20,317 nt of DNA, taken from assembly GCA_029243445.1 (NCBI GenBank), contig JAQWSA010000042.1:1-20317 (forward strand). Reading direction: 5' to 3'. Within the stretch, counting starts at the first letter, position 1; each line of letters starts with the position of its first letter. This DNA comes from Alphaproteobacteria bacterium. Its GTDB lineage: Bacteria > Pseudomonadota > Alphaproteobacteria > UBA6615. Both the position numbers and the translations under genes were made by a program. Of the stretch, positions 1 through 8,078 are shown in pieces. Below the pieces are notes generated by a model. It was given only the letters and a program-made list of their open reading frames with translations. It searched no databases and had not been told where the DNA came from.

Positions 1-198
1 TTATTTTTAGATGCTAATTCTTATAAGCATGTAATTAGGTGGTCTGAAGAAATCGATTCTAGAGAAACTGTGCAACGGGGACGTATGGTTAACCGAGTAC
101 GAGGCGAATTGAATGAACAACTTCGTGAACGTCACGACGCAACAGATTTTATAACTAAAACTCAAGATAAGATTGAATCAGCTAATAGTCAGACATAA
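1..198 (+). CDS. yghU: YghU-like glutathione-dependent oxidoreductase, C-terminal end (partial)
   Basis: This is the last 65 codons of a gene that starts left of the window; frame 1 is open from base 1 to the TAA at 196-198. The segment contains YKHVIRW, the run RGRMVNR, then NEQLRERHDATDF and a TQDK tail. This order matches what I remember of the C-terminus of E. coli YghU, a glutathione S-transferase-fold enzyme that binds glutathione and has disulfide-bond reductase activity in the cytoplasm. Only the all-helical C-terminal domain is visible, so the glutathione-binding thioredoxin-fold domain cannot be checked. The next gene starts 48 bases later on the same strand. The family call is fairly firm because the motif series is distinctive; the gene symbol is by resemblance only. 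Confidence 0.8.
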   Translation, partial: LFLDANSYKHVIRWSEEIDSRETVQRGRMVNRVRGELNEQLRERHDATDFITKTQDKIESANSQT

Positions 199-246
199 AA
201 ATTAAAAAATAATCAGCAATATATTAGTTAGTAAAGGAAAATCGAA

Positions 247-597
247 ATGCATATACACAACCTTTACGCCGATGATAATGGTGAGTCACATTTCAGAGAT
301 ATTGAAATCGAATGGGCAGAAGATAGAGGCTATAGCCAGCTCTCAGAAAAAATGCCTGCCAATGGGATTATTTTTCGACGTACAATTGGCAAATATGACC
401 TAGATTGGCACCCTGCCCCCAGACGTCAATATATCGTTAACCTAGACGCAGCAGTTAAAATAACAGCAAGTGACGGAGAAGTGCGTACAATAAAGGCAGG
501 TGAAATATTTCTGGTAGAAGATATTCATGGTAAAGGACATCTATCTGCTTCAGTCGATGGAAAAGAAAGACATTCTTTATTCATTCCAATTGAATAA
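247..597 (+). CDS. small single-domain cupin protein
   Basis: A 116-residue cytoplasmic protein with no signal peptide or membrane segment. It looks like one beta-barrel cupin domain: a WHPAPRRQY segment (His54) stands where the first cupin motif usually lies, followed by a strand-rich stretch with an ASDGE turn, KAGEIFLVED (Glu86) and HGKGH (His94, His98) in the second motif region. Small cupins of this type are often found beside catabolic genes; their substrate is generally unknown, and some are metal-binding isomerases or dioxygenases while others only bind ligand. The ATG is preceded by AAGGAAA about seven bases upstream. It is followed after 37 bases by the amidase gene on the same strand, so the two are probably co-transcribed. 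No specific reaction can be assigned. Confidence 0.7.
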   Translation: MHIHNLYADDNGESHFRDIEIEWAEDRGYSQLSEKMPANGIIFRRTIGKYDLDWHPAPRRQYIVNLDAAVKITASDGEVRTIKAGEIFLVEDIHGKGHLSASVDGKERHSLFIPIE

Positions 598-634
598 TAA
601 TTGTAAAATTTATTATAATAACGAATACTGAGCA

Positions 635-2119
635 ATGGATAATAGTGTTAATTTTAGAGTTGAAGAAGCATCTATAGCTGACATACATGCAGCCCTTAAA
701 TCAGAGATAACTAGTGCACGAGTTATAACACAAGCTTTTCTTGACCGCATTAAAGCATATGATAGGAAAGGTCCGGCTCTTTGGGCCATTATTGCAGTAA
801 ACCCTGAAGCTCTCTCTGACGCAGACGCGCTGGATCAATATATGAAAAAATCAGGGCGATTTGTTGGGCCTCTGCATGGAATACCTATCCTGGTTAAAGA
901 TAATTATGATGTCGCAGGACTTCAAACGACAGGTGGGTCAGCCTCTTTAATTGGTTGGACACCCAAAAATGATGCCACAGTTATTAAGAAGCTTAGAGAT
1001 GCAGGAGCTATAATACTGGCTAAAACCACCATGTCTGAATGGGCTCGTGGTGGCTTTGATAACATTAACTCAGTACTGCCAACTTTTGCACGAAACCCCT
1101 ATAACACTGCCCATGCTACCGGAGGCTCTTCAGGTGGTACAGCCGCTGGATTAGCTGCAAGTTTCGGGGTTGTTGGTCTTGGCTCGGATACATTTGGTTC
1201 GATCCGCAACCCTGCAAATAATAATTCACTCGTTGGACTGCGCCCGAGTTGGGCATTAATATCGCGAGCAGGTATGATAGGTCTGTATGATTCCCGGGAT
1301 ACAGCTGGCCCCCTAGCTAGAACAGTCACCGATCTAGTTGCACTATTAGACGTAATTGTCGGAGTTGATAATGCTGACCCAGCCACTACTAACGCAGAGA
1401 ATCATATTGCACCGACATACACAACATGTCTTAAATTAGATGGTGCATGCGGAAAACGTATAGGTGTACTTCGACAAGCTTTTCCAGAAAGCTGCGCTGA
1501 CCCTAATGTTACGGCACTAGTTAACAAAGCTGCAGAAAACCTCAAAAAATGTGGGGCAGAAATTATTGATCCGTTTATTATCCCTGAGTTCAATAACTTC
1601 AAACCACAACACCATCCTTTAAGCGAAGTACGGTCGGCTATAGAGTCATATCTTTCTAAAACAAGTGAACAGTTCCCTAAAACAATTAAAGAAATTGTTG
1701 AATCAGAAAAATACCATCCATTGCATGAGGTAAGCCTTAAGGCTACAGCAATTGCCCCTTCACCTCAAAAAGATCCTATTGTGCATAGACTAGAGGCAGA
1801 GGAAATAAGAATGCGAAAAGCCTATGAAGAAGCTATGCAAAGAGAACACCTTGATGCATTTATTCTTCCAGTTGCTAGTTTCCCTCCTAAACTAAATGGC
1901 GACAGGAATGTTTCGCCTCCAGGAGCAACAACCTGGATAGCTTCTGGACTTCATTGGCCAGCAGCAGTCGTTCCGATGGGGTATACCTATGAGGACCTAC
2001 CTTCAGGCCTACAAATAGTTGGTAAACCATGGACAGACACAACCTTAATTGAAATCGCCTATGCATTTGAACAAGTAACAAATTATAGGCATCCCCCTTC
2101 AACTGTTCCGCCACTTTAA
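635..2119 (+). CDS. amidase-signature family hydrolase
   Basis: A 494-residue enzyme of the amidase signature family, which hydrolyses carboxamides or related C-N bonds with a Ser-cisSer-Lys triad. The triad is visible: Lys88 in PILVKDN, the cis-Ser165 in GGSSGG (163-168), and the nucleophile Ser189 in TFGSIRNPA. The usual TGGS before the nucleophile reads TFGS here, a mild variation near the oxyanion loop. Length is normal for the family and no signal peptide is seen. It is not GatA-like by context: no gatB or gatC neighbours, and it sits between a cupin and an SDR gene on the same strand. That placement suggests hydrolysis of a small amide substrate in catabolism, but the substrate cannot be read from the sequence. 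The ribosome site before the ATG is weak (GAG only). The minus-strand open frames inside it are shadows. Confidence 0.9.
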   Translation: MDNSVNFRVEEASIADIHAALKSEITSARVITQAFLDRIKAYDRKGPALWAIIAVNPEALSDADALDQYMKKSGRFVGPLHGIPILVKDNYDVAGLQTTGGSASLIGWTPKNDATVIKKLRDAGAIILAKTTMSEWARGGFDNINSVLPTFARNPYNTAHATGGSSGGTAAGLAASFGVVGLGSDTFGSIRNPANNNSLVGLRPSWALISRAGMIGLYDSRDTAGPLARTVTDLVALLDVIVGVDNADPATTNAENHIAPTYTTCLKLDGACGKRIGVLRQAFPESCADPNVTALVNKAAENLKKCGAEIIDPFIIPEFNNFKPQHHPLSEVRSAIESYLSKTSEQFPKTIKEIVESEKYHPLHEVSLKATAIAPSPQKDPIVHRLEAEEIRMRKAYEEAMQREHLDAFILPVASFPPKLNGDRNVSPPGATTWIASGLHWPAAVVPMGYTYEDLPSGLQIVGKPWTDTTLIEIAYAFEQVTNYRHPPSTVPPL

Positions 2120-2171
2120 TCATTTTTTATAAACCATAGACAAATCTTTGGATAAACAGCATGAGCTCTAT

Positions 2172-2918
2172 ATGAATAAAACTGATTTAGATGGCAAGAT
2201 TGCAGTGATTACCGGCGGAGCACAAGGTATCGGGAGCTCAATTGCCGAGCGTTTTATTGAGTCTGGTGCTAAAGTTTGGATATGGGATATAAACCAAGAT
2301 TTAGCAAATGAAACATCCAAAAGACTGGGCATAAACGTAAAAGCCATCGGAGTGGATATTACTTGTCCTAAACAAATAGCAGAAGCAGCAACTGCTTTAA
2401 TTAAACACGATGGCCATATAGATATTTTAGTCAATAATGCAGGGGTTTCTGGTCCCAATGCCCCTGTACATGAATATCCGGTAGATGATTGGCGTCAAGT
2501 AATAGAGGTCAATTTGAACGGAACTTTTTTTTGCTGTAGAGCAGTAATACCTTATATGATTACAGCTGGATACGGACGCATCGTTAATGTGGCTTCTGTT
2601 GCCGGTAAAGAGGGTAATCCAAACGCCTCAGCCTATAGTTCAGCAAAGGCCGGAGTTATAGCTCTAACAAAATCACTTGGAAAGGAACTCTCAGACTTCA
2701 ACATATCCGTCAATGTTATAACCCCTGCAGCTGCTCAAACTGCTATTTTTGATCAAATGACAGAAGAGCACATTAAATATATGCTTTCTAAAATTCCGCG
2801 TGGACGTTTTGTGAATGTCCAGGAAATTGCTTCAATGGTTGCCTGGTTGGCATCAGAGGAAAATTCATTTTCAACTGGAGCTGTATTCGACTTATCTGGT
2901 GGTCGCGCAACATATTAA
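2172..2918 (+). CDS. SDR oxidoreductase, resembles 2-keto-3-deoxy-acid 4-dehydrogenases
   Basis: A 248-residue classical short-chain dehydrogenase. Counting from the ATG at 2172, the cofactor motif TGGAQGIG lies at 14-21, Asp39 ends the second strand (favouring NAD over NADP), NNAG follows, and the tetrad is Asn114, Ser142, Tyr155, Lys159. An in-frame TTG at 2148 would add eight residues; I prefer 2172 because it fits the usual N-terminus and has a GAG at a reasonable distance. The usual PG after the sixth strand is TPAAAQTAIF, and the protein ends SGGRATY. From memory these signatures occur in the branch that holds 2-keto-3-deoxy-L-rhamnonate 4-dehydrogenases of non-phosphorylative sugar pathways, although database names are often the generic FabG. 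It is the third gene of the cupin-amidase-SDR series, 52 bases after the amidase. The substrate is inferred. Confidence 0.88.
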   Translation: MNKTDLDGKIAVITGGAQGIGSSIAERFIESGAKVWIWDINQDLANETSKRLGINVKAIGVDITCPKQIAEAATALIKHDGHIDILVNNAGVSGPNAPVHEYPVDDWRQVIEVNLNGTFFCCRAVIPYMITAGYGRIVNVASVAGKEGNPNASAYSSAKAGVIALTKSLGKELSDFNISVNVITPAAAQTAIFDQMTEEHIKYMLSKIPRGRFVNVQEIASMVAWLASEENSFSTGAVFDLSGGRATY

Positions 2919-3036
2919 TGATAAGCAGTAAATTTTATGACGACTATACAAAATATATTACCTGAAAACACCCACTAGACATCCATTTTTATAGATTTTC
3001 TAATAGTTCAGGTAAAGAATTTTACTTGTCTTAAAA

Positions 3037-4206
3037 TTATGTGACACATTCTTCGACAGCTTGTATAAATGCCTCGGTCCTCTCCCCTATTCCACGTCCT
3101 TCACTTTGATAATTGGAAACAAAACACCCAGCCAACCTCTTTGAAGGTACGGCAAAAGCTCTTGCGCCGCCGGATCCCATATGACCAAAGGAATCAGGAA
3201 AAGAAGTAAAAAGGGGTTTTCCATCTGGTGGATTTTTCATAAACCCCATTGACATTGCCATTGGCCGATCAAATAAGCCTTCATGCATATCTGACCACTG
3301 CGTCTCAACAGCTCGTTTGATTCCATCAGAGGATAATAAACGCACCCCATCAAGTTCGCCTCCTTCGGCTAAGGCAGCATAAATCCTTGCCATACCTCGT
3401 GCTTCACCAAAGCCTCCGAAAGACGGTACTCCAGCTAGTCTAAAGCGGCTCGAATTCTGTTCAGTCGGTCCAAAGTTTTTGGGGAAAGCTTTCCATGCAG
3501 CAATAACCGGGGAGTTCGGGTCACGACCAGCTGCACGAACTTGATCGGCGGAATTAGGTATAATCTCAGCACATCGGTCCAAAGCATCTTCAGATACGCC
3601 AAGATAATACGTAACTCCAAGAGGGCCAGTTATTTCATCAGCTATAAAGTTCTGTATACTTTTACCTGTTACTCTCCTTACAACCTCATTTGCAATAAAA
3701 CCTATATTTACCGTATTATAAGCGCCCTGGCTTTCGGTTGGCCAAGCGGGCGACTGCCTCGCAATAACGCTTTCCATTGCTTCCGGATTGTAAATATCGC
3801 CCGCTAACGCCCTATCGTTTGCCCATACTCCGCACCAATGAGATAAAAAATGTCTAACTTTAATTTCCTCTTTGCCAGCCTGAGCAAATTCTGGCCAATA
3901 CTCAGCTATTGGCGCCTCCAGATCAATCTGACCCCGGTCTGAAAGTATGTGCACAGAAAGTGAGCAAATAGACTTGGCAACAGAGTACATAAGACAAAGG
4001 GTATCTGCCCGCCACGGATTGTTCCGAGCACCATCCACGTATCCTCCCCATAAATCTACAACTTTTTTACCCTCAAAATACACGCATATAGCGCTACCAA
4101 TCTCATCTCTAGAAATAAAACTCTCAGCCATAGAATCACGAACAGATTCAAAGCCCAAAGCACACTCGCCCTGGAGGTCTATTTCAATGTTTTTTTTCTC
4201 GGTCAT
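3037..4206 (-). CDS. serine hydrolase of the beta-lactamase / family VIII esterase fold
   Basis: A 389-residue protein in the serine beta-lactamase-like superfamily (EstB/family VIII carboxylesterase type). Counting from the ATG at 4206: a DLWGGY motif near 51-56, the SxxK pair Ser75 and Lys78 in YSVAKS, a candidate third catalytic Tyr163 in GAYNT, and GHMGSGG at 341-347, which replaces the KTG box of true beta-lactamases. No signal peptide is visible, so it is likely cytoplasmic, which argues against an antibiotic-resistance role. The longer reading from a TTG at 4242 is less likely because GGTGGAAA sits just before the 4206 ATG. It probably cleaves an ester or a lactone; the substrate is unknown. 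The gene converges on the SDR gene and diverges from the nuclease gene, so it is its own transcription unit. Confidence 0.85.
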   Translation of the reverse strand: MTEKKNIEIDLQGECALGFESVRDSMAESFISRDEIGSAICVYFEGKKVVDLWGGYVDGARNNPWRADTLCLMYSVAKSICSLSVHILSDRGQIDLEAPIAEYWPEFAQAGKEEIKVRHFLSHWCGVWANDRALAGDIYNPEAMESVIARQSPAWPTESQGAYNTVNIGFIANEVVRRVTGKSIQNFIADEITGPLGVTYYLGVSEDALDRCAEIIPNSADQVRAAGRDPNSPVIAAWKAFPKNFGPTEQNSSRFRLAGVPSFGGFGEARGMARIYAALAEGGELDGVRLLSSDGIKRAVETQWSDMHEGLFDRPMAMSMGFMKNPPDGKPLFTSFPDSFGHMGSGGARAFAVPSKRLAGCFVSNYQSEGRGIGERTEAFIQAVEECVT

Positions 4207-4454
4207 AATTATTTCCACCATCTGTAAGTTACGCTGCGCCAATCATTCTGCATTCAAAAAATTAGTTATTGTCTGCCATAATAATTTTACCAAAAAATAT
4301 TTACGATAAGCATAAATATGCGACTACTTAATGAACTTGTAAATTACCTGACGCACTTTATTTGAACTTGCTGATATTTATTGTAACCTCTAAACCACAT
4401 AATTATTTATTAGACAGTCATAAGATACCTTATTCTCAACTTTTAGGTTGCTAA

Positions 4455-5228
4455 ATGAGTAGACACCGCGGTGTATATAACCCAGAAATGATTGAGCCAT
4501 ACGAGCTTAGCAGGTATAGGATTGAAAATTTTGTAAAATGTCCTGCTTGTTTTTACCTTATGCAAGTTCGAGGAATTAAGTTTCCTAGTATTCCCGGCTA
4601 CAACATCAATGAAGCTACAGACATCTTGCTTAAAAAAGATTTTGATCTCCATAGAACGTCTGGAACTTGTCATCCGTTTCTACAGAACCTTGAGATGGAT
4701 TTTCTGGTTCCCTTCCAACATAGTAATTTTGAGCTATGGACCCAGAGCATGCATTTTGGAGCAGAAGGTCGATTCCATACCATCCATAAAAGTACAAACT
4801 TAAAGGTTGGTGGAGGACTAGATGATGTATGGTTTAATACCAAAACGGGTCAAGTCCATTTAGTAGATTATAAAAGTACGTCTCAAAAGTCAGCTGGCAA
4901 AAAAATCACGCTCGATGATTGGTGGAAAGCCTCTTATAAACGCCAAATGGATTTTTACATTTGGGTAATGAACCGCCTAGGAATAGAAACCTCGGATATA
5001 GGATATTTTCTCTACTGTGACGGCGATAGATTCACAGACGAACCATTTTTAAAAGATAGAAGCGCTACAATGGAATTCAAAATTACCCTAATCGCGTATG
5101 AGAGTGACTTATCTTGGATTGAGCCCACCCTAGAAAAAATTAAAGCTCTTTTAGATTCACCCATTTGTCCCGACCATTCAAAACATTGTGAACATGGAGC
5201 ATTTTTAAAGGCATGTTTGTATGATTAA
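4455..5228 (+). CDS. orphan PD-(D/E)XK nuclease-like protein with Cas4/AddB-like cysteines
   Basis: A 257-residue protein with a recognisable PD-(D/E)XK core: an acidic position in GGGLDDVW (Asp123/Asp124), then VDYKST giving Asp138-x-Lys140, followed by RQMDFYIW with Gln164 and Tyr168, as in RecB-family nucleases. Cysteines bracket the core: Cys29 and Cys32 in KCPAC, and Cys238, Cys245 and Cys254 at the C-terminus. This split arrangement recalls the iron-sulfur cluster of AddB and Cas4 proteins, although the spacing is not identical. Expected role: metal-dependent DNA cleavage in the cytoplasm, possibly in repair. There is no helicase, cas gene or repeat array near it; it stands alone with about 250 bases before it and 109 after it. 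TAGG lies before the ATG. Nuclease family is likely, activity and pathway are not known. Confidence 0.7.
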   Translation: MSRHRGVYNPEMIEPYELSRYRIENFVKCPACFYLMQVRGIKFPSIPGYNINEATDILLKKDFDLHRTSGTCHPFLQNLEMDFLVPFQHSNFELWTQSMHFGAEGRFHTIHKSTNLKVGGGLDDVWFNTKTGQVHLVDYKSTSQKSAGKKITLDDWWKASYKRQMDFYIWVMNRLGIETSDIGYFLYCDGDRFTDEPFLKDRSATMEFKITLIAYESDLSWIEPTLEKIKALLDSPICPDHSKHCEHGAFLKACLYD

Positions 5229-5259
5229 GGTTTCGTAAGAGCTGATAGTAAGACCACTA

Positions 5260-5287
5260 AACATTTATTTTACTATAAATAAATGTT
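5260..5287 (+). repeat. perfect AT-rich inverted repeat after the nuclease gene
   Basis: Two 11-base arms, 5260-5270 and 5277-5287, are exact reverse complements (AACATTTATTT and AAATAAATGTT) around a 6-base loop. It lies 31 bases after the nuclease stop and 50 bases before the FAH-family start. No T-tract follows on either side, so it is not a textbook intrinsic terminator. It may act as a weak 3'-end or stabilising hairpin, or as an operator for the next gene. In AT-rich DNA such arms can also arise by chance, although 11 perfect bases is long. Confidence 0.5.
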
Positions 5288-5337
5288 AGCTATTGCAAAT
5301 TATATGGCATTAAATTTTAATTTATTGAGGCATAAGA

Positions 5338-6192
5338 ATGAAATTAATAACATTCAACTATGGTGATAAAATCAAAATTGGGTTAGTAGCCGAAAAAGGT
5401 ATAATTGATATTACAAGACAACTGGATATCTCTTCACTAAAACAACTGATAGAAAAAAATAAATATGCTGAAGTTCTTAAGTATATTAATGAAAAACCCG
5501 ACTACCAGCTAAATGAAATAGAGTTCTTACCTGTCATCCCTGATCCAACTCATATATTTTGTATTGGAACTAACTATGCAGATCATTTGCAAGAGGCCAT
5601 AGATGCAGGTCTGCCAAGAAGCAAAACTGATCACCCCCCTCTTTTTCTGCGCTTTGCAGATACATTGGTAGGTCATGAACAATCGCTGCTGAAATCACCG
5701 CAAGTCAATCAATTGGACTATGAATGCGAACTCGCAGTCATCATAGGTAAACCAGGAAGATATATAGCTGAAGATCGAGCGCTTAATCATGTAGCTGGTT
5801 ATTCATGCTTTAATGAGGCCAGTGCGAGAGATTGGCAATTTCATACTACTCAAATTACGCCAGGTAAAAACTTTTTTGGCACAGGTGGGTTTGGTCCTTG
5901 GATGGTAACCGCTGACGAAATACCAGACCCCCAAAATTTACAAATTAAAACTCGCTTAAATAACGTAACGATGCAAGATGCAAACACAAAAGATATGATT
6001 TTTAATGTAGCGCAAATAATATCATATGTTTCCAACCTAATAGAATTACAACCAGGAGATGTAATAGCTTCGGGAACCCCTTCTGGAGTAGGTTTTTCTC
6101 GTGACCCGCAAGTATTTATGAGTGCTGGCGATGTTTGTGAAATAGAAATTGAACGAATAGGAATTCTTAGAAATGTTATTAATGTAGGATGA
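5338..6192 (+). CDS. fumarylacetoacetate hydrolase (FAH) family protein
   Basis: A 284-residue enzyme of the FAH superfamily, whose members are Mg-dependent hydrolases or decarboxylases of 2-keto or 2,4-diketo acids. An N-terminal cap domain of about 65 residues precedes the barrel, which opens with IFCIGTNYADH. Metal ligands Glu129 and Glu131 lie in DYECELAVIIG. The third ligand, usually Asp in a D-x-(S/T)-x-R-D motif, is Glu160 in FNEASARDWQ, a conservative swap. The C-terminal GDVIASGTPSGVGF (240-253) is typical. Length fits bacterial 2,4-diketo-3-deoxy-acid hydrolases and acylpyruvases as well as uncharacterised members. TGAGG lies seven bases before the ATG. It stands alone on its strand, converging on the acyl-CoA synthetase. 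Its substrate is likely an acidic diketo compound; which one cannot be told. Confidence 0.88.
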   Translation: MKLITFNYGDKIKIGLVAEKGIIDITRQLDISSLKQLIEKNKYAEVLKYINEKPDYQLNEIEFLPVIPDPTHIFCIGTNYADHLQEAIDAGLPRSKTDHPPLFLRFADTLVGHEQSLLKSPQVNQLDYECELAVIIGKPGRYIAEDRALNHVAGYSCFNEASARDWQFHTTQITPGKNFFGTGGFGPWMVTADEIPDPQNLQIKTRLNNVTMQDANTKDMIFNVAQIISYVSNLIELQPGDVIASGTPSGVGFSRDPQVFMSAGDVCEIEIERIGILRNVINVG

Positions 6193-6267
6193 TAGGATAA
6201 TTAAATATTTTTTTATGTGTTCTATTTTCTTAGAAAAATTTCTACCACTTCGCTATTCAGTAAGTAA

Positions 6268-7959
6268 TTAGGCTGTCTTCGCCTCTTGGAGCTTTAAGTT
6301 CTGTATCGTCTGTTCACGCATAACGAACTTTTGAACTTTTCCTGTTATAGTCATAGGAAATGAGTCAACAAATTCGATATACCGAGGAACCTTATAATGC
6401 GCTATTTGACCATGGCAAAACTCACGGATCTCTTCATAGTTACTATCTTCTCCATCAACTAACTTAATCCAGGCGCAGAGTTCTTCACCGTATTTTAGAT
6501 CCGGCACCCCAAACACTTGAACTTCAGCTATTTTTGGATGTTTAAACAGATAATCCTCTATTTCTTTTGGAAATAGGTTTTCTCCACCTCTGATTACCAT
6601 ATCCTTAATTCGCCCAACAATATTGAAATAACCGTCTCTGTCCATTGTGGCCAGATCTCCAGTATGCATCCAACCACTATCATCAATAACATCTGACGTC
6701 TTTTCGTCATCTCCCCAATAACCTCGCATGACGTGATAACCGCGTGCGCAAAACTCACCAGAAACGCCAGAACCCACTATTTTACCACTTTCATCAACGA
6801 TTTTGATTTCAACATACGGATGCACGCGTCCAACAGAAGCAACCCTATGCTCTATAGAATCATCAAGATCAGTTTGGGTCGAAACAGGGCTGGTTTCGGT
6901 CATTCCATAACCAATTGTCATCTCACGCAGGTTCATCTTTTCAGTTACTTCTTTCATAACTTCAATTGGACAAGGTGACCCTGCCATCATACCCGTTCTT
7001 AGGCTAGAAAAGTCAAAAGAATTAAAATTCTGATTCTGCAGCATAGCTATAAACATACTAGGGACACCAAGAACTCCGGTGCAACTCTGAGTCTCTATAG
7101 TTTCTAGGGTTGCTGAAGCCTCAAACGACTCACTTGGGTATATCATTGCAGTGCCATGTGTCATACACGCTAAATTCCCTATAACCATGCCAAAACAATG
7201 ATATAATGGCACTGGTATGCACATTCTGTCCTTTTCGGTTAAACCAAATTTTTCTCCAATAAAGTAACCGTTATTAAGGATATTATGATGGGTTAGCGTA
7301 GCTCCTTTAGGTGTACCAGTTGTACCACTAGTAAACTGAATATTAATTGGGTCATCAAATTGTAAGTTTTTGCCTATTTCATTTAACGAATCATCAGATT
7401 CTGACTCACCAAATTCAATAATTTCCTTAAATGAAAACATGCTCGCATGCTTTTCAGCGATTTGGATAAGATATCGAAGGCTAGGCATTCTTTTGGCTTG
7501 TAATTGACCTGGCTGGCTGCCTTCTAACTCTGGTGCCAATTCAGAAATCATTGATATATAATCACTAGTCTTGAATTTACTCGCGGTGATTAATGCCTTG
7601 CATTCAACTTTATTTATAGCAAACTCTAGTTCAGACAATCGATAGGCAGGATTGATATTAACAAGAATTAGCCCGGCTTTAGCTGTTGCAAATTGAGTTA
7701 AAACCCATTCCTTATTGTTTGGGGACCAAATCCCTATTCTATCGCCAGGCTGTAAACCCAATTGGATTAACCCCTTAGCCATATTATCAACTTGCTTTTT
7801 TAAGTCATTCCAACTCCAACTAATGTTCTGGAAAGGAATTACAAGGGCATCGTTAGATCCCCATCTACCGACTGCTTTATCAAAATGCTCGCCTATGGTG
7901 TCACCTATAAGTTCAACATTTGAGTAACCTGAAACATAACTTTGCGTATATCCGGACAT
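6268..7959 (-). CDS. AMP-binding acyl-CoA synthetase / ligase
   Basis: A 563-residue member of the adenylate-forming ANL superfamily, activating a carboxylic acid with ATP and CoA. Motifs, counting from the ATG at 7959: phosphate loop TSGTTGTPKG around 210-219, YGMTETS around 351-357, HTGD with the ribose-binding Asp435, hinge GRIKDM around 449-454, and the C-terminal catalytic Lys541 in ITGKVQK. The protein aligns in layout with medium-chain or FadD-like fatty acyl-CoA synthetases and not with acetyl-CoA synthetase, which is longer. An upstream GTG at 7968 is in frame, but AGGTGA lies five bases before the 7959 ATG, which decides the start. It is a single gene, divergent from the dehydratase gene. 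The acyl substrate (fatty, aryl or branched) cannot be assigned from sequence alone. Confidence 0.92.
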   Translation of the reverse strand: MSGYTQSYVSGYSNVELIGDTIGEHFDKAVGRWGSNDALVIPFQNISWSWNDLKKQVDNMAKGLIQLGLQPGDRIGIWSPNNKEWVLTQFATAKAGLILVNINPAYRLSELEFAINKVECKALITASKFKTSDYISMISELAPELEGSQPGQLQAKRMPSLRYLIQIAEKHASMFSFKEIIEFGESESDDSLNEIGKNLQFDDPINIQFTSGTTGTPKGATLTHHNILNNGYFIGEKFGLTEKDRMCIPVPLYHCFGMVIGNLACMTHGTAMIYPSESFEASATLETIETQSCTGVLGVPSMFIAMLQNQNFNSFDFSSLRTGMMAGSPCPIEVMKEVTEKMNLREMTIGYGMTETSPVSTQTDLDDSIEHRVASVGRVHPYVEIKIVDESGKIVGSGVSGEFCARGYHVMRGYWGDDEKTSDVIDDSGWMHTGDLATMDRDGYFNIVGRIKDMVIRGGENLFPKEIEDYLFKHPKIAEVQVFGVPDLKYGEELCAWIKLVDGEDSNYEEIREFCHGQIAHYKVPRYIEFVDSFPMTITGKVQKFVMREQTIQNLKLQEAKTA

Positions 7960-7973
7960 AATTTTCACCTAAA

Positions 7974-7991
7974 CTTATTAATTAAAATAAG
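7974..7991. promoter_or_regulatory. candidate operator palindrome in the divergent promoter region
   Basis: CTTATT and AATAAG are exact inverted arms around a 6-base AT centre, 15 bases upstream of the acyl-CoA synthetase ATG and about 90 before the dehydratase ATG. The position in a divergent intergenic region suits a regulator site, but the all-AT content makes chance occurrence likely. Confidence 0.25.
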
Positions 7992-7998
7992 ATTAATA

Positions 7999-8028
7999 TT
8001 GTTTGTTTTTTAAATCAAATTCTATAAA
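7999..8028 (+). promoter_or_regulatory. possible sigma-70-type promoter for the dehydratase-hydrolase pair
   Basis: A TTGTTT hexamer (7999-8004) and TATAAA (8023-8028) are separated by 18 bases and lie about 50 bases before the dehydratase ATG. The -10 match is good and the -35 match is partial. It fits the direction of the 8079-10443 gene pair. AT-rich sequence gives many such matches, so confidence is low. Confidence 0.3.
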
Positions 8029-8078
8029 GATAAATATGCCCATTGAGGAGTGTAACTAGGAGTCGTAAAAGCTTTATT

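Noticed and set aside
1099..1386. Minus-strand open frames inside the amidase gene and similar frames elsewhere
   Set aside because: They overlap well-supported genes, have no ribosome site or family features, and arise from codon bias of the opposite strand.
2958..3015. Nine-base inverted repeat TTACCTGAA / TTCAGGTAA between the SDR and serine hydrolase genes
   Set aside because: The arms are exact but 40 bases apart with no T-tract next to them; such distance makes a functional hairpin or single operator unlikely.
3037..4206. Serine hydrolase as an antibiotic beta-lactamase
   Set aside because: There is no signal peptide and the KTG box is replaced by GHMGSGG, which fits EstB-type esterases.
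4455..5228. Reading the nuclease as a Cas4 protein
   Set aside because: No direct-repeat array, cas1 or other cas gene is in the window, and the cysteine spacing is not the usual Cas4 pattern; a general RecB-type nuclease label is safer.
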